64,000 nucleotides of DNA from Aurantiacibacter suaedae (GTDB taxonomy: Bacteria; Pseudomonadota; Alphaproteobacteria; Sphingomonadales; Sphingomonadaceae). The translations under genes and the position numbers were made by a program. The notes beneath the pieces were generated by a model, which was given only the letters and a program-made list of their open reading frames with translations, was not told where the DNA came from and made no database searches. Shown here in pieces: positions 9,095-19,261 of the stretch. Position 1 is the stretch's first letter, and every line of letters starts with the position of its first letter. The stretch is from NCBI RefSeq assembly GCF_005434915.1, contig NZ_SKCG01000001.1, forward strand, positions 682,001 through 746,000, in the 5' to 3' direction.

Positions 9095-9588
9095 TTCTGG
9101 GTAACGCCGTTATCAGCCGGGGTAGCTTCGGCCGTCATCACCGCAGGGCGCGCGTCGATTGCGGCGGCAAGCTGGCGGGTTTCGACGCAGGTCTCGCCGC
9201 AGCGTTCTTCCAGTTCGGTCAGCGCCTCGCGCGCGGCCGTCATGGCGCCTTTTTCGACCAGAGCCTCCCCCTCGCCGGAAATCGCGGCGAAGTTGTCGGG
9301 ATCACGCTCGCGCACCTCGCGGTAGTAATGGATCGCCTTGCCCTGCAACCCATCGGCGCGGGCTGCTTCGGCCAGCTCTAGAAACACCGAGGTCATGGCC
9401 GGATCGACCACCAGCGCTGCCTCGAAAGCGTCGATTGCGGCCTGCGTATCGCCGCCGTTCAGCAGTTGCCGCCCCTCCGCCACCAGCGCGCTGGCGCGCG
9501 GATCGTCTGCGCGCTCGCCAGCTGCGCTCATGCTCGCGGTTACGGCAAACAGCAGCGAAAGGGCAGCGGCAGCAGGGGCAAGGCGCAT
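9091..9588 (-). CDS. Secreted TPR-repeat protein
   Basis: 165 residues from the ATG at 9588, preferred over 9600 because GGAGA sits six bases before it. A cleavable signal peptide is followed by about three tetratricopeptide-like units (residues about 35-140: ALVAEGRQLLNGGDTQAAIDAF, VFLELAEAARADGLQGKAIHYY, and a third). The tail has a CGETC pair that might form a disulfide. Likely a periplasmic scaffold or assembly protein. It lies 70 bases downstream of rsmB on the same strand and may be the last gene of the guaB run. Confidence 0.75.
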   Translation of the reverse strand: MRLAPAAAALSLLFAVTASMSAAGERADDPRASALVAEGRQLLNGGDTQAAIDAFEAALVVDPAMTSVFLELAEAARADGLQGKAIHYYREVRERDPDNFAAISGEGEALVEKGAMTAAREALTELEERCGETCVETRQLAAAIDARPAVMTAEATPADNGVTQN

Positions 9589-9658
9589 GATCTTCTCCAT
9601 CAGTGCGGACCGGTTATCATTTCGTCGGACGGTCTTCGCAGTCATCTGGCCAGAGCTA

Positions 9659-10846
9659 TCACGGCTTAGATATACAGGCGATGAAAAAACCATCGGTCTC
9701 ATCGCGCAACGGATCGAGCCGCCAGCCGGTTCCGCGCGGGCGGCCAAGCGGCAGCTGAGGGGTCTTGGCCTGCCAGCCGGGATTGGCGGCGAGGAAGGCC
9801 TCGACCTGCCCTGCCCCTTCTTCGTCGAGCAGCGAGCAGGTGACATAGGTGAGCTGGCCGCCGGGGCGCAGCAGCTCTGCCGCAACGCCCATAAGCCGCG
9901 CTTGCAGTTGCGTGAGCCGTTCCAGCTCACGCGGGGTCAGCCGCCAGCGCGCCTCGGGATTGCGCCGCCAGGTGCCGGTGCCAGAACACGGCGCATCGAC
10001 CAGCACCCGGTCGGCCTTGCCGACATAGGCGGCGAGCGCGTCCGCTTCACGGCCCGGATTGAGCAGCACTTCGGTCACGTTGCTCGCCCCGGCCCGCTCG
10101 GCACGCGGGGCGAGCTGCGACAAGCGGCGGCGGTCGGTATCGGCTGCCACAAGGGTGCCCTCGTTCGCCATTTGCGCCGCCAGTGCGAGCGTCTTGCCGC
10201 CAGCGCCGGCGCACAGATCGATGACCAATTCGCCCGGCTGCGCGCCGACCGCAGCACAGGCCAGCTGGCTGCCAGCGTCCTGCACCTCGATCAGCCCTTG
10301 CGTATAGGCGTCCCACTGCTCGACCCGCGTGCCGGTGGTGAGCCGCAGCGCATTGGCAAAACCAAGCGCCTCGGCCTCTTCGGGCAGATCGAACGCCTCG
10401 GGATCGGCCTTGAGCGTGTTAATCCGCAGATCAAGCGGCGCGCGGTCGAGCAGCGCCATCGCGTCCTCCGCCTCAAGGCCCGACGCTGCGAGTCGTTCCT
10501 CCAGCCATTGCGGCGCAAAGCCGGTTTCGGCTACCTTCTCCCCTTCGGCAGGCTCAGCCGGGCCATAATTCGAGCCGTCGAACAGATCGAGCAGCCAGTC
10601 GTGTTCCTCACTTTCGGTGGCAAGCGCCAGCATGGCCGCGCGACCGGTGGCGGGTACCGGGCCGCAAAAGCGGATCACATCGTAAACCAGCTCGCGGATC
10701 GCGCGCTTGTCCTTCGATCCGGCGAAGCGGTGGGTCTTGAACCAGTCGGCCAAAATGCGGTCGGCGGGAGCGCCGGCGTTGTTCGCAGCGGCAATCACGA
10801 GGTCGAGAATTTCGATAGCGGACTGGACGCGGGCGGCGGGGGTCAT
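9659..10846 (-). CDS. rsmB: 16S rRNA (cytosine-967-C5)-methyltransferase-like RsmB
   Basis: 395 residues from the ATG at 10846, which has AGGAG eight bases upstream; a GTG six codons earlier is less likely. The N-terminal NusB-like RNA-binding domain (about 1-140) is followed by a Rossmann methyltransferase domain with the SAM motif DLCAGAGGKTLAL, the catalytic VDAPCSGTGTWRRNPEARW (Cys of PCSG) and TCSLLDEEG (second catalytic Cys). It methylates 16S rRNA in the cytosol. Its start overlaps the stop of the 74-residue ORF upstream by ATGA, suggesting translational coupling. Confidence 0.88.
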   Translation of the reverse strand: MTPAARVQSAIEILDLVIAAANNAGAPADRILADWFKTHRFAGSKDKRAIRELVYDVIRFCGPVPATGRAAMLALATESEEHDWLLDLFDGSNYGPAEPAEGEKVAETGFAPQWLEERLAASGLEAEDAMALLDRAPLDLRINTLKADPEAFDLPEEAEALGFANALRLTTGTRVEQWDAYTQGLIEVQDAGSQLACAAVGAQPGELVIDLCAGAGGKTLALAAQMANEGTLVAADTDRRRLSQLAPRAERAGASNVTEVLLNPGREADALAAYVGKADRVLVDAPCSGTGTWRRNPEARWRLTPRELERLTQLQARLMGVAAELLRPGGQLTYVTCSLLDEEGAGQVEAFLAANPGWQAKTPQLPLGRPRGTGWRLDPLRDETDGFFIACISKP

Positions 10847-11067
10847 GGCTTTTGCTCCTGCCACAAGTCTTCGATGTCCTGCTGTGTGGGCGCCAGCAGG
10901 CAGAAATAGCGCCGATAGGTGCCGTCGCTCTCGGCCAGCGCCTGCGCGCCTGCGCTCTCACATGCCATTTCGCTGGGGTGCAGCGACTGGGCAGCGGTCA
11001 TCGAGCCAGCGACATCAGCCGACTGCCAGCCGATCAGGACCAGCAGATAAGGGACGAATTCAATCAT
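10843..11067 (-). CDS. Small hypothetical protein with hydrophobic N-terminus
   Basis: 74 residues, family not recognised. The first 15 residues (MIEFVPYLLVLIGWQ) are hydrophobic and could be a signal or anchor. The body has two Cys and the tail is acidic (QQDIEDLWQEQ). It is linked by ATGA overlaps on both sides, to the 45-codon ORF before it and to rsmB after it; this is the strongest argument that it is translated. Confidence 0.55.
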   Translation of the reverse strand: MIEFVPYLLVLIGWQSADVAGSMTAAQSLHPSEMACESAGAQALAESDGTYRRYFCLLAPTQQDIEDLWQEQKP

Positions 11068-11201
11068 CGCGCAGCCTCACAGGCAAGGGAGGAACCGCGA
11101 CGTACTGCCGCGCGGCTCCAGCCGCTCCACGGGTTCGCATGACGCGCCCAGCCCGCGTCATCGAGGCCGAACGCGTTGAGGATGCGCTGATCCAGCGACA
11201 C
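11064..11201 (-). pseudogene. Short ORF after guaB, possible DUF6653 remnant
   Basis: It starts with GTG one base after the guaB stop and gives 45 residues. The segment FGLDDAGWARHANPWSGWSR resembles the N-terminus of DUF6653 membrane proteins, which continue with hydrophobic helices. Here the frame goes into basic, non-hydrophobic sequence, while the +1 frame reads YVAVPPLPVRL, hinting at a frameshift followed by truncation. The stop overlaps the next ORF by ATGA. The family link is from memory of the pattern and is uncertain; it could also be a real short coupling peptide. Confidence 0.4.
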
Positions 11202-11202
11202 C

Positions 11203-12712
<1,510 letters not shown>

Positions 12713-12767
12713 GACTGCTGCTAGGGGGCGGGGCCATAAACAGTGTGCAAAGCGGCCGCCCCAGCGA

Positions 12768-13817
12768 TCAGCCCGATCGCCCTGCCCGCGCCGAATGCCG
12801 CAACGACAGCTGGCGCGCCAGCTTTTGCATGTCGTGAACCTCGTCCGTCTCGTCGACGATTTCGAAGCCGAAAATCGTCTCCAGAATGTCTTCGAGCGAG
12901 ATCAGCCCCAGGAACGAGCCATACTCGTCCACCACAGCCACGATGTGCTGGTGATCGGCAATCATGCGATGAAACAGCCGGTCGACCGGCGAGCCGTCGA
13001 GCACAAGCGGGATCGTCCGCAGGAAATCGCTCACTTGTTCGGTGCTGTCATCGTCGTCGGCGAGACGCGAAAGGATATCCTGCTTGATAACGAAGCCGAC
13101 GATGCTGTCGCGCTCCTCGTCGAACACGGGGATGCGCGAAAATGCGGAGGCGCGCAGCGTCTGGCCCAGATCGGCAATCGCAGCGCTGCGCGGCAGGCTG
13201 AAGACCACGGTGCGCGGCGTCATCACATCGGAATTGCGCAGCTGGTGCAGTTGCAGCATGTTCTGCACGAAGCGCATCTCGGCCATGTCGATCTGCCCCG
13301 AGGCCTGCCCGAGCGAGGTCAGCGCGATCAACTCCTCACGGTGGCGCGGCAATTCGGGCGTGCGGCCGAAGGAAATGAGCCGGGTGATCTGCCGCGAGGC
13401 CCAGACCAGCGGGCCAAGCGCGGTGATCATCGCCGGCAGAATCCACGCGGAAAAGGGCGCCAGCTGCTGCGCATAGCGCGCGCCAATCGTCTTCGGGATG
13501 ATTTCGGTCACGATCAGGATCGCCAGGGTCAGCACGCCAGCAAAGATCGCCTCGCTGCCATCGCCATAAAGCTTGGCATATTGCGCGCCCGCACCCGCCG
13601 CGCCCATCGTGTGCGCGATGGTGTTGAGCGTGAGAATAGCGGCCAGCGGGCGATCGATATCGCCCTTGAGCGTTTTCATCTGCGACGCCCAGCGCGCGCC
13701 CCGGCTGCTGGCTGACTGCACCTGCGAGGGGGTGATCGTAAGCAGCGAAGACTCGAGCAGCGAACACAGAAACGAGACGCACAGCGCAAGCGCGACGTAA
13801 AAGATCAGGAGTGCCAA
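12768..13817 (-). CDS. CNNM-type (DUF21 plus CBS) membrane transporter
   Basis: 349 residues starting from a TTG at 13817, chosen for the AGGA six bases upstream and because the hydrophobic N-terminus starts there; frames upstream of it read non-hydrophobic sequence. The DUF21 domain has about four membrane segments (residues about 1-170, with the family motif TEIIPKTIGARYA). A CBS pair follows (about 190-320, MTPRTVVFSLP and VVDEYGSFLGLISLEDILETIFG). Unlike HlyC/CorC proteins it has no clear C-terminal CorC_HlyC domain. Members of the family are implicated in Mg or Co homeostasis; the ion here is unknown. Confidence 0.8.
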   Translation of the reverse strand: MALLIFYVALALCVSFLCSLLESSLLTITPSQVQSASSRGARWASQMKTLKGDIDRPLAAILTLNTIAHTMGAAGAGAQYAKLYGDGSEAIFAGVLTLAILIVTEIIPKTIGARYAQQLAPFSAWILPAMITALGPLVWASRQITRLISFGRTPELPRHREELIALTSLGQASGQIDMAEMRFVQNMLQLHQLRNSDVMTPRTVVFSLPRSAAIADLGQTLRASAFSRIPVFDEERDSIVGFVIKQDILSRLADDDDSTEQVSDFLRTIPLVLDGSPVDRLFHRMIADHQHIVAVVDEYGSFLGLISLEDILETIFGFEIVDETDEVHDMQKLARQLSLRHSARAGRSG

Positions 13818-13919
13818 TTCGTTTCCTTCGCCTGCGATGCCATTAAGCCAATGAGCGGCAACCCCACAGGACTCCACCCGTGCCCGTTCCCGGCGCCCAG
13901 GTCAAAACAAAGGAGAAGA

Positions 13920-14672
13920 TCAGGCGGTCCACCCGCCATCGACCGACCAGTTCGCGCCGTTGATGTTCTGCGCCTCGTCGCGGCACAAGAAAACCGCCAT
14001 GGCGCCGATCTCCTCGGGCTGGACGAATTTCTTGGTCGGCTGGCTGTCGAGTAGCACCTCGTTGATCACGTCCTCACGGCTCATGTTCCGCGCCTTCATC
14101 GTGTCGGGGATCTGGTTTTCGACCAGCGGCGTCCAGACATAGCCGGGCGAAATGCAGTTGGCGGTGACGTTGTGCTCGGCCAGTTCCAGCGCCAGCACCT
14201 TGGTGAGGCCCGCAAGCCCGTGCTTCGCCGCGACATAGGCCGCCTTGTACGGGCTCGCCACCTTCGAGTGGGCGCTGGCGGTATTGATGATCCGGCCCCA
14301 GCCCGCCTTCTTCATATAGGGCACCGCGTGGTGCGAGGTGAGGAAAGCGCTGGAGAGATTGAGCGAAATGATCTTGTTCCACTTCTCGGGCGGAAAATCC
14401 TCCACCGGCGAGACGAACTGCATTCCGGCGTTATTGACAAGAATGTCAACGTCGCCCGCCTCTTCCATCAGCTGCGCCACGCCCTCGGTGGTCGAAAGAT
14501 CAGCGCCGCTGTAAGAGGCGGAGAGTTCCTTTTGCAATTTCGCGATCTCGTCCTCGTCGCCAAAGCCCGAGAGCACAACGTCCGCCCCTTCCGCGTGGAG
14601 CGCCCGGGTAACAGCAAGGCCGATGCCTGAGGTGGAGCCAGTAACGAGAGCGCGCTTACCGGAAAGGAACAT
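13920..14672 (-). CDS. bdhA: 3-hydroxybutyrate dehydrogenase (SDR)
   Basis: 250 residues from the ATG at 14672, preceded by GGAGG at five bases. It is a classical short-chain dehydrogenase: the cofactor motif TGSTSGIGLA, NNAGMQF, the active-site Ser/Tyr/Lys region (NTASAHSKVASPYKAAYVAAKHG) and the family-specific CISPGYVWTPLVENQIPD. It interconverts D-3-hydroxybutyrate and acetoacetate with NAD and takes part in PHB and ketone metabolism. The neighbours do not form an obvious PHB cluster. Confidence 0.88.
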   Translation of the reverse strand: MFLSGKRALVTGSTSGIGLAVTRALHAEGADVVLSGFGDEDEIAKLQKELSASYSGADLSTTEGVAQLMEEAGDVDILVNNAGMQFVSPVEDFPPEKWNKIISLNLSSAFLTSHHAVPYMKKAGWGRIINTASAHSKVASPYKAAYVAAKHGLAGLTKVLALELAEHNVTANCISPGYVWTPLVENQIPDTMKARNMSREDVINEVLLDSQPTKKFVQPEEIGAMAVFLCRDEAQNINGANWSVDGGWTA

Positions 14673-14789
14673 GGAAACCTCCAGAAGATTGTCTATCAAG
14701 ACTGCGTGCATCGGGCTCACCGCCTGAGGCACGCGGGGCAGATGGCGCACCTTGCTATTGTGCGTCGCATCATAAATGGGGGCTTGTCC

Positions 14790-15653
14790 GTGAAACTCAA
14801 TCCTTTCGACCCGAGCAAAATCAATGTTCGTCGCGGCGGCGGCGGGGGCGGCGGAATGCCCGGTGGCAAGCTTGGCTGCGGCGGCATTGTCGTCGTGCTG
14901 ATCGGGGTATTCGTGTTCGGGATGGACCCGGCGCAGATGCTCGGCACGGTGGAGCAGATGCAGGGTTCGGGCCAGCAGCAGTCGGCCCCCGCCAACCCGA
15001 ACGAAAGCGTGAGCGACATCTGCGACGACAGCCAGTATGCCATGGAGGCCTGCAACGCGCTCGCCTCGCTTGATCAGACCTGGCAAACCCGCTTTGCCGA
15101 GGAAGGGCTCGGTGACCGCTTCGCAAAGCCCACGCTCGCGCTATATCAGGGCGGCACGCGCACCGCTTGTGGCGCGGGCTCGGCTGCGATGGGCCCGTTC
15201 TACTGCCCTGGCGATCAGACGATCTATATCGACACCAGCTTTTACGACACGCTTGACCGCCAGCTCGGCGCGGGCGGCGACTTTGCCCGCTACTATGTGA
15301 TCGCGCACGAATACGGCCACCACATCCAGACCATCACCGGCATTTCCGACCAGATCCGCAGCGCGCAGCAAAGCGACTCGCAAAACGCCAACCGCTATCA
15401 GGTGCTGATGGAGCTGCAGGCGGATTGCTATGCAGGCGTGTGGGCGGGCCTCAACCGCAACGCCATCGAACCGGGGGATTTCGAGGAAGGCATGACCGCC
15501 GCCTCGGCCATCGGCGACGACGCCCTGACCGGCGGCCGTGTGAGCGAGGACAACTTCACCCACGGCACCAGCCAGCAGCGCATGGAGGCCCTGCGGCTAG
15601 GCCTGAGCACAGGCGACGACCGGCGCTGCGACGAAATCGTCCAGGTGCGCTAA
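14790..15653 (+). CDS. Neutral zinc metallopeptidase, YpfJ family
   Basis: 287 residues from the GTG at 14790 (a GGGGG run seven bases upstream). The N-terminus is Gly-rich (a seven-Gly run) and is followed by a single membrane segment (about residues 30-48, CGGIVVVLIGVFVFG). The C-terminal domain has the zinc motif HEYGHHIQ and the family pattern LQADCYAGVWAG. Likely anchored in the inner membrane with its catalytic part in the periplasm. Substrate unknown. It converges on the M56 gene with a 9-base gap. Confidence 0.85.
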   Translation: MKLNPFDPSKINVRRGGGGGGGMPGGKLGCGGIVVVLIGVFVFGMDPAQMLGTVEQMQGSGQQQSAPANPNESVSDICDDSQYAMEACNALASLDQTWQTRFAEEGLGDRFAKPTLALYQGGTRTACGAGSAAMGPFYCPGDQTIYIDTSFYDTLDRQLGAGGDFARYYVIAHEYGHHIQTITGISDQIRSAQQSDSQNANRYQVLMELQADCYAGVWAGLNRNAIEPGDFEEGMTAASAIGDDALTGGRVSEDNFTHGTSQQRMEALRLGLSTGDDRRCDEIVQVR

Positions 15654-15662
15654 GCGCGCGCC

Positions 15663-17447
15663 TTAGACGGTCTTATTCATCCCGGTGGCCGTCTGCGCGA
15701 TGGGGCCGAAGCTAACCGGTATTGTGAAGCTCAACACCTGCGGCGCGCCCTCGCCCGACACGAACCGCAGCGTGGCGGTGACAGCACCCGGCCTACTGAT
15801 GAAGGCAACAGGTGGCGCCCCGGATTGCGCGCTCGCCACCGCGAAGACAGCAGCGTTGCTTGTCACCGCTGCAAGACGGTGTGGGTTGCCGATACGCTCG
15901 ATCTCGCGGTCGATATTGCGTAGCGCTTCCGCGCGCACCTTCGCCGGCAGATTAGGCTGGCTCGCCAAGGCCGTCCGCGCCTGCTGCAAGCCTTGGCTGG
16001 CTTGGCGGGCAACCGCGTCGTGACAGATGCGCCAGACGGTCCGGCCATCGGCCCGCCTGCTCTCACTGACCAGATCGTCACCCTCGCAGCCATCTTCCAC
16101 CACGGTCGCGGAAACCATTGCGAGCCTCGCCGCGGATCGCGCTTCCGCACGCGCCTCTGCCGCAGCGGCGCGCGCTTCGGCTCGGGCCTCGGCCGCAGCG
16201 GCCTGGGCCTCGGCACGAGCCTCTGCCGCGTCAGCCTGCGCTTCGGCGCGAGCCGCCATGGCCTCTGCCCGAGCCTCCATCGCTTCGGCGCGTGCTTCGG
16301 CCTGCTCGGCCAGAGCCTCGACCCGATCCGCACGCGCTTCCGCGATGGCAGCAGCGACCTCAGCCTCGATGCCTTCCACACCTTCGAACTCGGCGGGCAG
16401 GAAAAGCGCTTCAGGCGGCATTGGCGGGACAGGAGCCGCTGGAGGCGGGGGCGTCAGCGGCACCTCCGGCGGCGCGGGTACAAGCGGCGCCTCTGGCGGC
16501 ATGGGCGCGGCAGGCGGTTCGGGCGGGCTGGCATAGCTGACTGAAGCAGTCAGCGGCAGCGCGAAAGCGCCCAGGGCAATGATGGCAACCCCGGCAAGAC
16601 GCCGGGCTTTCGAACTTTCGGTCATGGTGAGGCTCCGCAATCTGTGGACGATCGACTTCTCCCCCAGCACCGGACAGGCCATCGGTGCGGCCAGCACAAA
16701 GTCGTTCCCCCGGGCGAACCCGGCGATGACTTCGGCATAGGCCGCCCGCTGCCCTCGCGAAGCGCCCGCCATTACGCGCGCATCACATGCTGCCTCCTGG
16801 TCCGACCGCAAGGCTCGCCAGCCCCACCACGCGAGCGGATTGAACCAATGGAGCGCCAACACGGGCTGAGCCGCAAAGTTGGCGAGAAGATCGTGCCCGC
16901 GATGATGCGCAAGCTCGTGCGCAATCGCCAGATCGCGCGCGGCGCGATCATAATGGGCCATGAAATCGGGCGGCAGCGCCACCACCTTGTCAAACAGCCC
17001 GAACGCTACCGGCGCGCTGGCCCCTGGCGTCTCGACCAGACGAACCTTGCCCGCCTCGCCTACCGGGCGCGCTTGCGCCAGCAGGTGCGCGCGCATCCGC
17101 CGATAGCCAATCACGCGCATCACAAGAAACACCGCCGCTCCGCCCAGCCAAAGCGTCAGCAGAACAGGCTCGACCCAGGCGAGCGACGGCGCGGCAGCCT
17201 CGGCCACCGGCGTTGCGGTAATGAACACCGCTTCGCCCGAAGTGACAACCGGCTCGACCGGTGCCATGCTCGCGGGCAGGATCAGGGGCGGCATCACGAA
17301 TCGCACCAGCGGCAGGACCCACAGCCCATAGGCAACCTGCGGTCCAAACCTTTTCGCGACCGGCCGGCGCAGCACCAGCACCATCGCGATCAGCACACCG
17401 GTCCAGAAAAAGGTGTCGATCAGCCATCCGGCGACAGCCGCGCTCAC
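15663..17447 (-). CDS. BlaR1-like M56 metallopeptidase with Ala/Glu-rich repeat domain
   Basis: 594 residues. Membrane segments at about 5-25, 38-60 and 92-112 enclose an M56 metalloprotease domain with HELAHHRGHD (177-186) and a possible third ligand in the SDQEAACDA region (about 216-224). A further membrane helix (about 285-305) leads to a Pro-rich linker, then a long Ala/Glu/Arg repeat (units EARAEA, about 365-440) predicted to be a charged helix or coiled coil, then a C-terminal domain with two Cys (DGCEGD and WRICHD). The penicillin-binding sensor domain of BlaR1 is absent. Its start overlaps blaI by ATGA, so the pair is expressed together: the regulator should repress, and the peptidase should relieve repression after an envelope signal. 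The signal is unknown. Confidence 0.85.
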   Translation of the reverse strand: MSAAVAGWLIDTFFWTGVLIAMVLVLRRPVAKRFGPQVAYGLWVLPLVRFVMPPLILPASMAPVEPVVTSGEAVFITATPVAEAAAPSLAWVEPVLLTLWLGGAAVFLVMRVIGYRRMRAHLLAQARPVGEAGKVRLVETPGASAPVAFGLFDKVVALPPDFMAHYDRAARDLAIAHELAHHRGHDLLANFAAQPVLALHWFNPLAWWGWRALRSDQEAACDARVMAGASRGQRAAYAEVIAGFARGNDFVLAAPMACPVLGEKSIVHRLRSLTMTESSKARRLAGVAIIALGAFALPLTASVSYASPPEPPAAPMPPEAPLVPAPPEVPLTPPPPAAPVPPMPPEALFLPAEFEGVEGIEAEVAAAIAEARADRVEALAEQAEARAEAMEARAEAMAARAEAQADAAEARAEAQAAAAEARAEARAAAAEARAEARSAARLAMVSATVVEDGCEGDDLVSESRRADGRTVWRICHDAVARQASQGLQQARTALASQPNLPAKVRAEALRNIDREIERIGNPHRLAAVTSNAAVFAVASAQSGAPPVAFISRPGAVTATLRFVSGEGAPQVLSFTIPVSFGPIAQTATGMNKTV

Positions 17448-17842
17448 TGCTTCAACTCCTGCAGCAGGCTCTCGATCTCGGCGATATCTTCCGCGCTGAG
17501 CGCCTCTGCCTCGGCAAGATGCGCGAACAGCGGCGCCGCGCGGCCGCCAAACAGGCGGTCAACCAGCCGCCGCGACTCGCCGCCGACATAGTCGGAGCGT
17601 TCAATCAGCGGCGTATAAAGGAAGCGGCGGCCATCGGCCTCGGTCGCAAGCGCGCCCTTGGTAACGAGCCGGGAGAGCAGCGTCTTGACCGTGGCGAGGC
17701 TCCAGTCGCGCTGGCCGCCGACCGCTTCGCCAACCTCAGCTGCCGACTGCGGCGCGCGCGCCCAAAGCGCTTCCATCACCGCATATTCGGCCTCGCTGAT
17801 GCGTTCACCGCCCAGCAGCCCTTTCGCCTTTGTCCCACCCAT
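17444..17842 (-). CDS. BlaI/MecI/CopY family transcriptional repressor
   Basis: 132 residues. It has the winged-helix pattern of BlaI (ISEAEYAVMEALWARAPQSAAEVGEAV, then WSLATVKTLLSRLVTKGALATEADGRRFLYTPL) and the C-terminal dimerisation helices. In the known systems the repressor is cleaved after a BlaR1-type M56 protease is activated. The downstream M56 gene overlaps by four bases. Two palindromic sites just upstream (17870-17904) fit an autoregulated operator. Confidence 0.9.
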   Translation of the reverse strand: MGGTKAKGLLGGERISEAEYAVMEALWARAPQSAAEVGEAVGGQRDWSLATVKTLLSRLVTKGALATEADGRRFLYTPLIERSDYVGGESRRLVDRLFGGRAAPLFAHLAEAEALSAEDIAEIESLLQELKQ

Positions 17843-17869
17843 TTGCCGACTCCCTCAAGCAGCATTTGT

Positions 17870-17904
17870 GATTACACGTGTAGCCGATACGATTACGGTT
17901 GTAA
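17870..17904. promoter_or_regulatory. Twin BlaI-type operator-like palindromes
   Basis: The first is TACACGTGTA at 17873-17882, a perfect TACA-N2-TGTA site. The second is TACGGTTGTA at 17894-17903, within TTAC-GGTT-GTAA. Their centres are 21 bases apart, two helical turns. TACA-N2-TGTA is the core recognised by BlaI/MecI-type repressors. The sites lie 28-62 bases before the repressor start and 60-94 bases before the divergent lactate dehydrogenase start, so either or both promoters could be controlled. Confidence 0.65.
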
Positions 17905-17963
17905 ACTGAACGCGTCTTTAACAGGTGCTGGATCGCGGCGGAGCGCCTGCTAAACCCGGCAGG

Positions 17964-19142
17964 ATGACGCTCACGCCTTACAGCCCGCCGGTCCGGAAGC
18001 TGGCCGATTGCCAGAAGATCGCCGACTTCCGCGAGCTGGCCAGACGCCGCCTGCCCTTCCCCGTGTTCCACTATATTGACGGTGCGGCTGATGACGAGGC
18101 GACCCGCCGCCGCAACACCGAGGCCTTTGGCGCAGTCGACCTCGTGCCCGATGTGCTGGTGGGCGCGGACAAGGTCGATCCCTCCTGCACCATCATGGGG
18201 CGCAAGTCGTCGCTGCCGCTGGTGCTCTCGCCCACCGCCTTGCAGCGCATCTTTCACTGGCAGGGTGAACGCGCCGTGGCGAAGGAGGCCGAGCGGCACG
18301 GGCTGTGGTTCGGCATCTCGTCGCTCTCGACCGTCAGCATCGAGGAGATCGGCGCGAACTATGCCGGGCCCAAGATGCTCCAGTATTATTACCACAAGGA
18401 CCGCGGCCTTAACGCTGCGCTGGTGGAGCGGGCGAAGGCCGCGAAGTTCGACGCTATCGCGCTGACGGTGGACACGATCGTCTCGGGCAACCGCGAGCGG
18501 TGCAAACGCACTGGCTTTTCGACCCCACCGCGCTTCACCCCTGCCAATGTGCTTTCCTATGCGATGCACCCGGCCTGGGCGCTGAACTTTCTGTTTCGCG
18601 AGAAATTCGACCTGCCCAACCTCTCGACCCACGTGGAGGCGGGCAGCGGAAAGGCGGTGTCGATCCAGGACTACTTCAACTCGATGCTCGACCCGGCGCT
18701 CAACTGGCAGGCGGCTGAGCAATTGCGCAATGACTGGGGCGGCACGTTCTGCCTCAAGGGGATCATGTCGGTGGGCGACGCGCGGCGCGCGGCGGACATG
18801 GGGGTCGATGCGATCATGGTCTCGAACCACGGCGGCCGGCAGCTCGACGGCAGTCGCGCTCCGTTCGACCAGCTGGCCGAGATCGTCGATGCGGTGGGCG
18901 ACCGGGTCGAGGTGATCTGCGACGGCGGCGTGATGCGCGGCAGTCATGTGCTGAAGGCGCTCGCCACCGGAGCCAAGGCGGCAAGCGGCGGGAGGCTCTA
19001 TCTTTATGCGCTGGCCGCAGCGGGACAAGCAGGCGTGGCCCGCGCGCTCGACCTGCTCGAGGCCGAGATCCGGCGCGACATGCAGCTGATGGGGGTGAGC
19101 CGGGTCGAGCAGCTCACGCGCGATCATCTGCGCAGGCGTTAG
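17964..19142 (+). CDS. lldD: FMN-dependent L-lactate dehydrogenase (alpha-hydroxy acid oxidase family)
   Basis: 392 residues, taking the ATG at 17964; an in-frame start at 17925 would add 13 residues and the ribosome sites are weak for both. The FMN barrel has the family motifs: N-terminal FPVFHYIDGAADDEATRRRN, the substrate Tyr region, Lys in CLKGIMSVGDAR, the catalytic His in SNHGGRQLDGSRAP and the C-terminal phosphate site (GAKAASGGRLYLYALAAAG). It oxidises L-lactate or another 2-hydroxy acid, passing electrons to the quinone pool. It shares a divergent region with the blaI-M56 operon. Confidence 0.85.
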   Translation: MTLTPYSPPVRKLADCQKIADFRELARRRLPFPVFHYIDGAADDEATRRRNTEAFGAVDLVPDVLVGADKVDPSCTIMGRKSSLPLVLSPTALQRIFHWQGERAVAKEAERHGLWFGISSLSTVSIEEIGANYAGPKMLQYYYHKDRGLNAALVERAKAAKFDAIALTVDTIVSGNRERCKRTGFSTPPRFTPANVLSYAMHPAWALNFLFREKFDLPNLSTHVEAGSGKAVSIQDYFNSMLDPALNWQAAEQLRNDWGGTFCLKGIMSVGDARRAADMGVDAIMVSNHGGRQLDGSRAPFDQLAEIVDAVGDRVEVICDGGVMRGSHVLKALATGAKAASGGRLYLYALAAAGQAGVARALDLLEAEIRRDMQLMGVSRVEQLTRDHLRRR

Positions 19143-19261
19143 GCTAGGAAGCGAGAGCTGATGATGCGGCCTATTTTCAACTGTTCGACCGCAGATTTGG
19201 CATCTCCAGTTGCGCTCTTTAGCGCTTTGCTATTAGTTTAACTGAGGGAAGAGGTGAGGCT

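Noticed and set aside
10542-10559. CCTTCGGCAGGCTCAGCC inside rsmB, resembling a REP element
   Set aside because: It lies in the coding frame and reads normally as part of the linker; the similarity to intergenic repeats is too short to claim insertion.
14673-15086. N-terminal extension of the 3-hydroxybutyrate dehydrogenase frame
   Set aside because: The SDR fold and a GGAGG site place the start at 14672; the extra sequence is antisense to the zinc peptidase gene.
16120-16360. Tandem DNA repeats in the M56 gene, suspected repeat array
   Set aside because: They are imperfect codons for Ala/Glu/Arg heptads with no spacer pattern, so not CRISPR or a mobile repeat.
17805-19127. 440-codon open frame opposite lldD
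   Set aside because: Antisense to a clear FMN dehydrogenase; no homology pattern.
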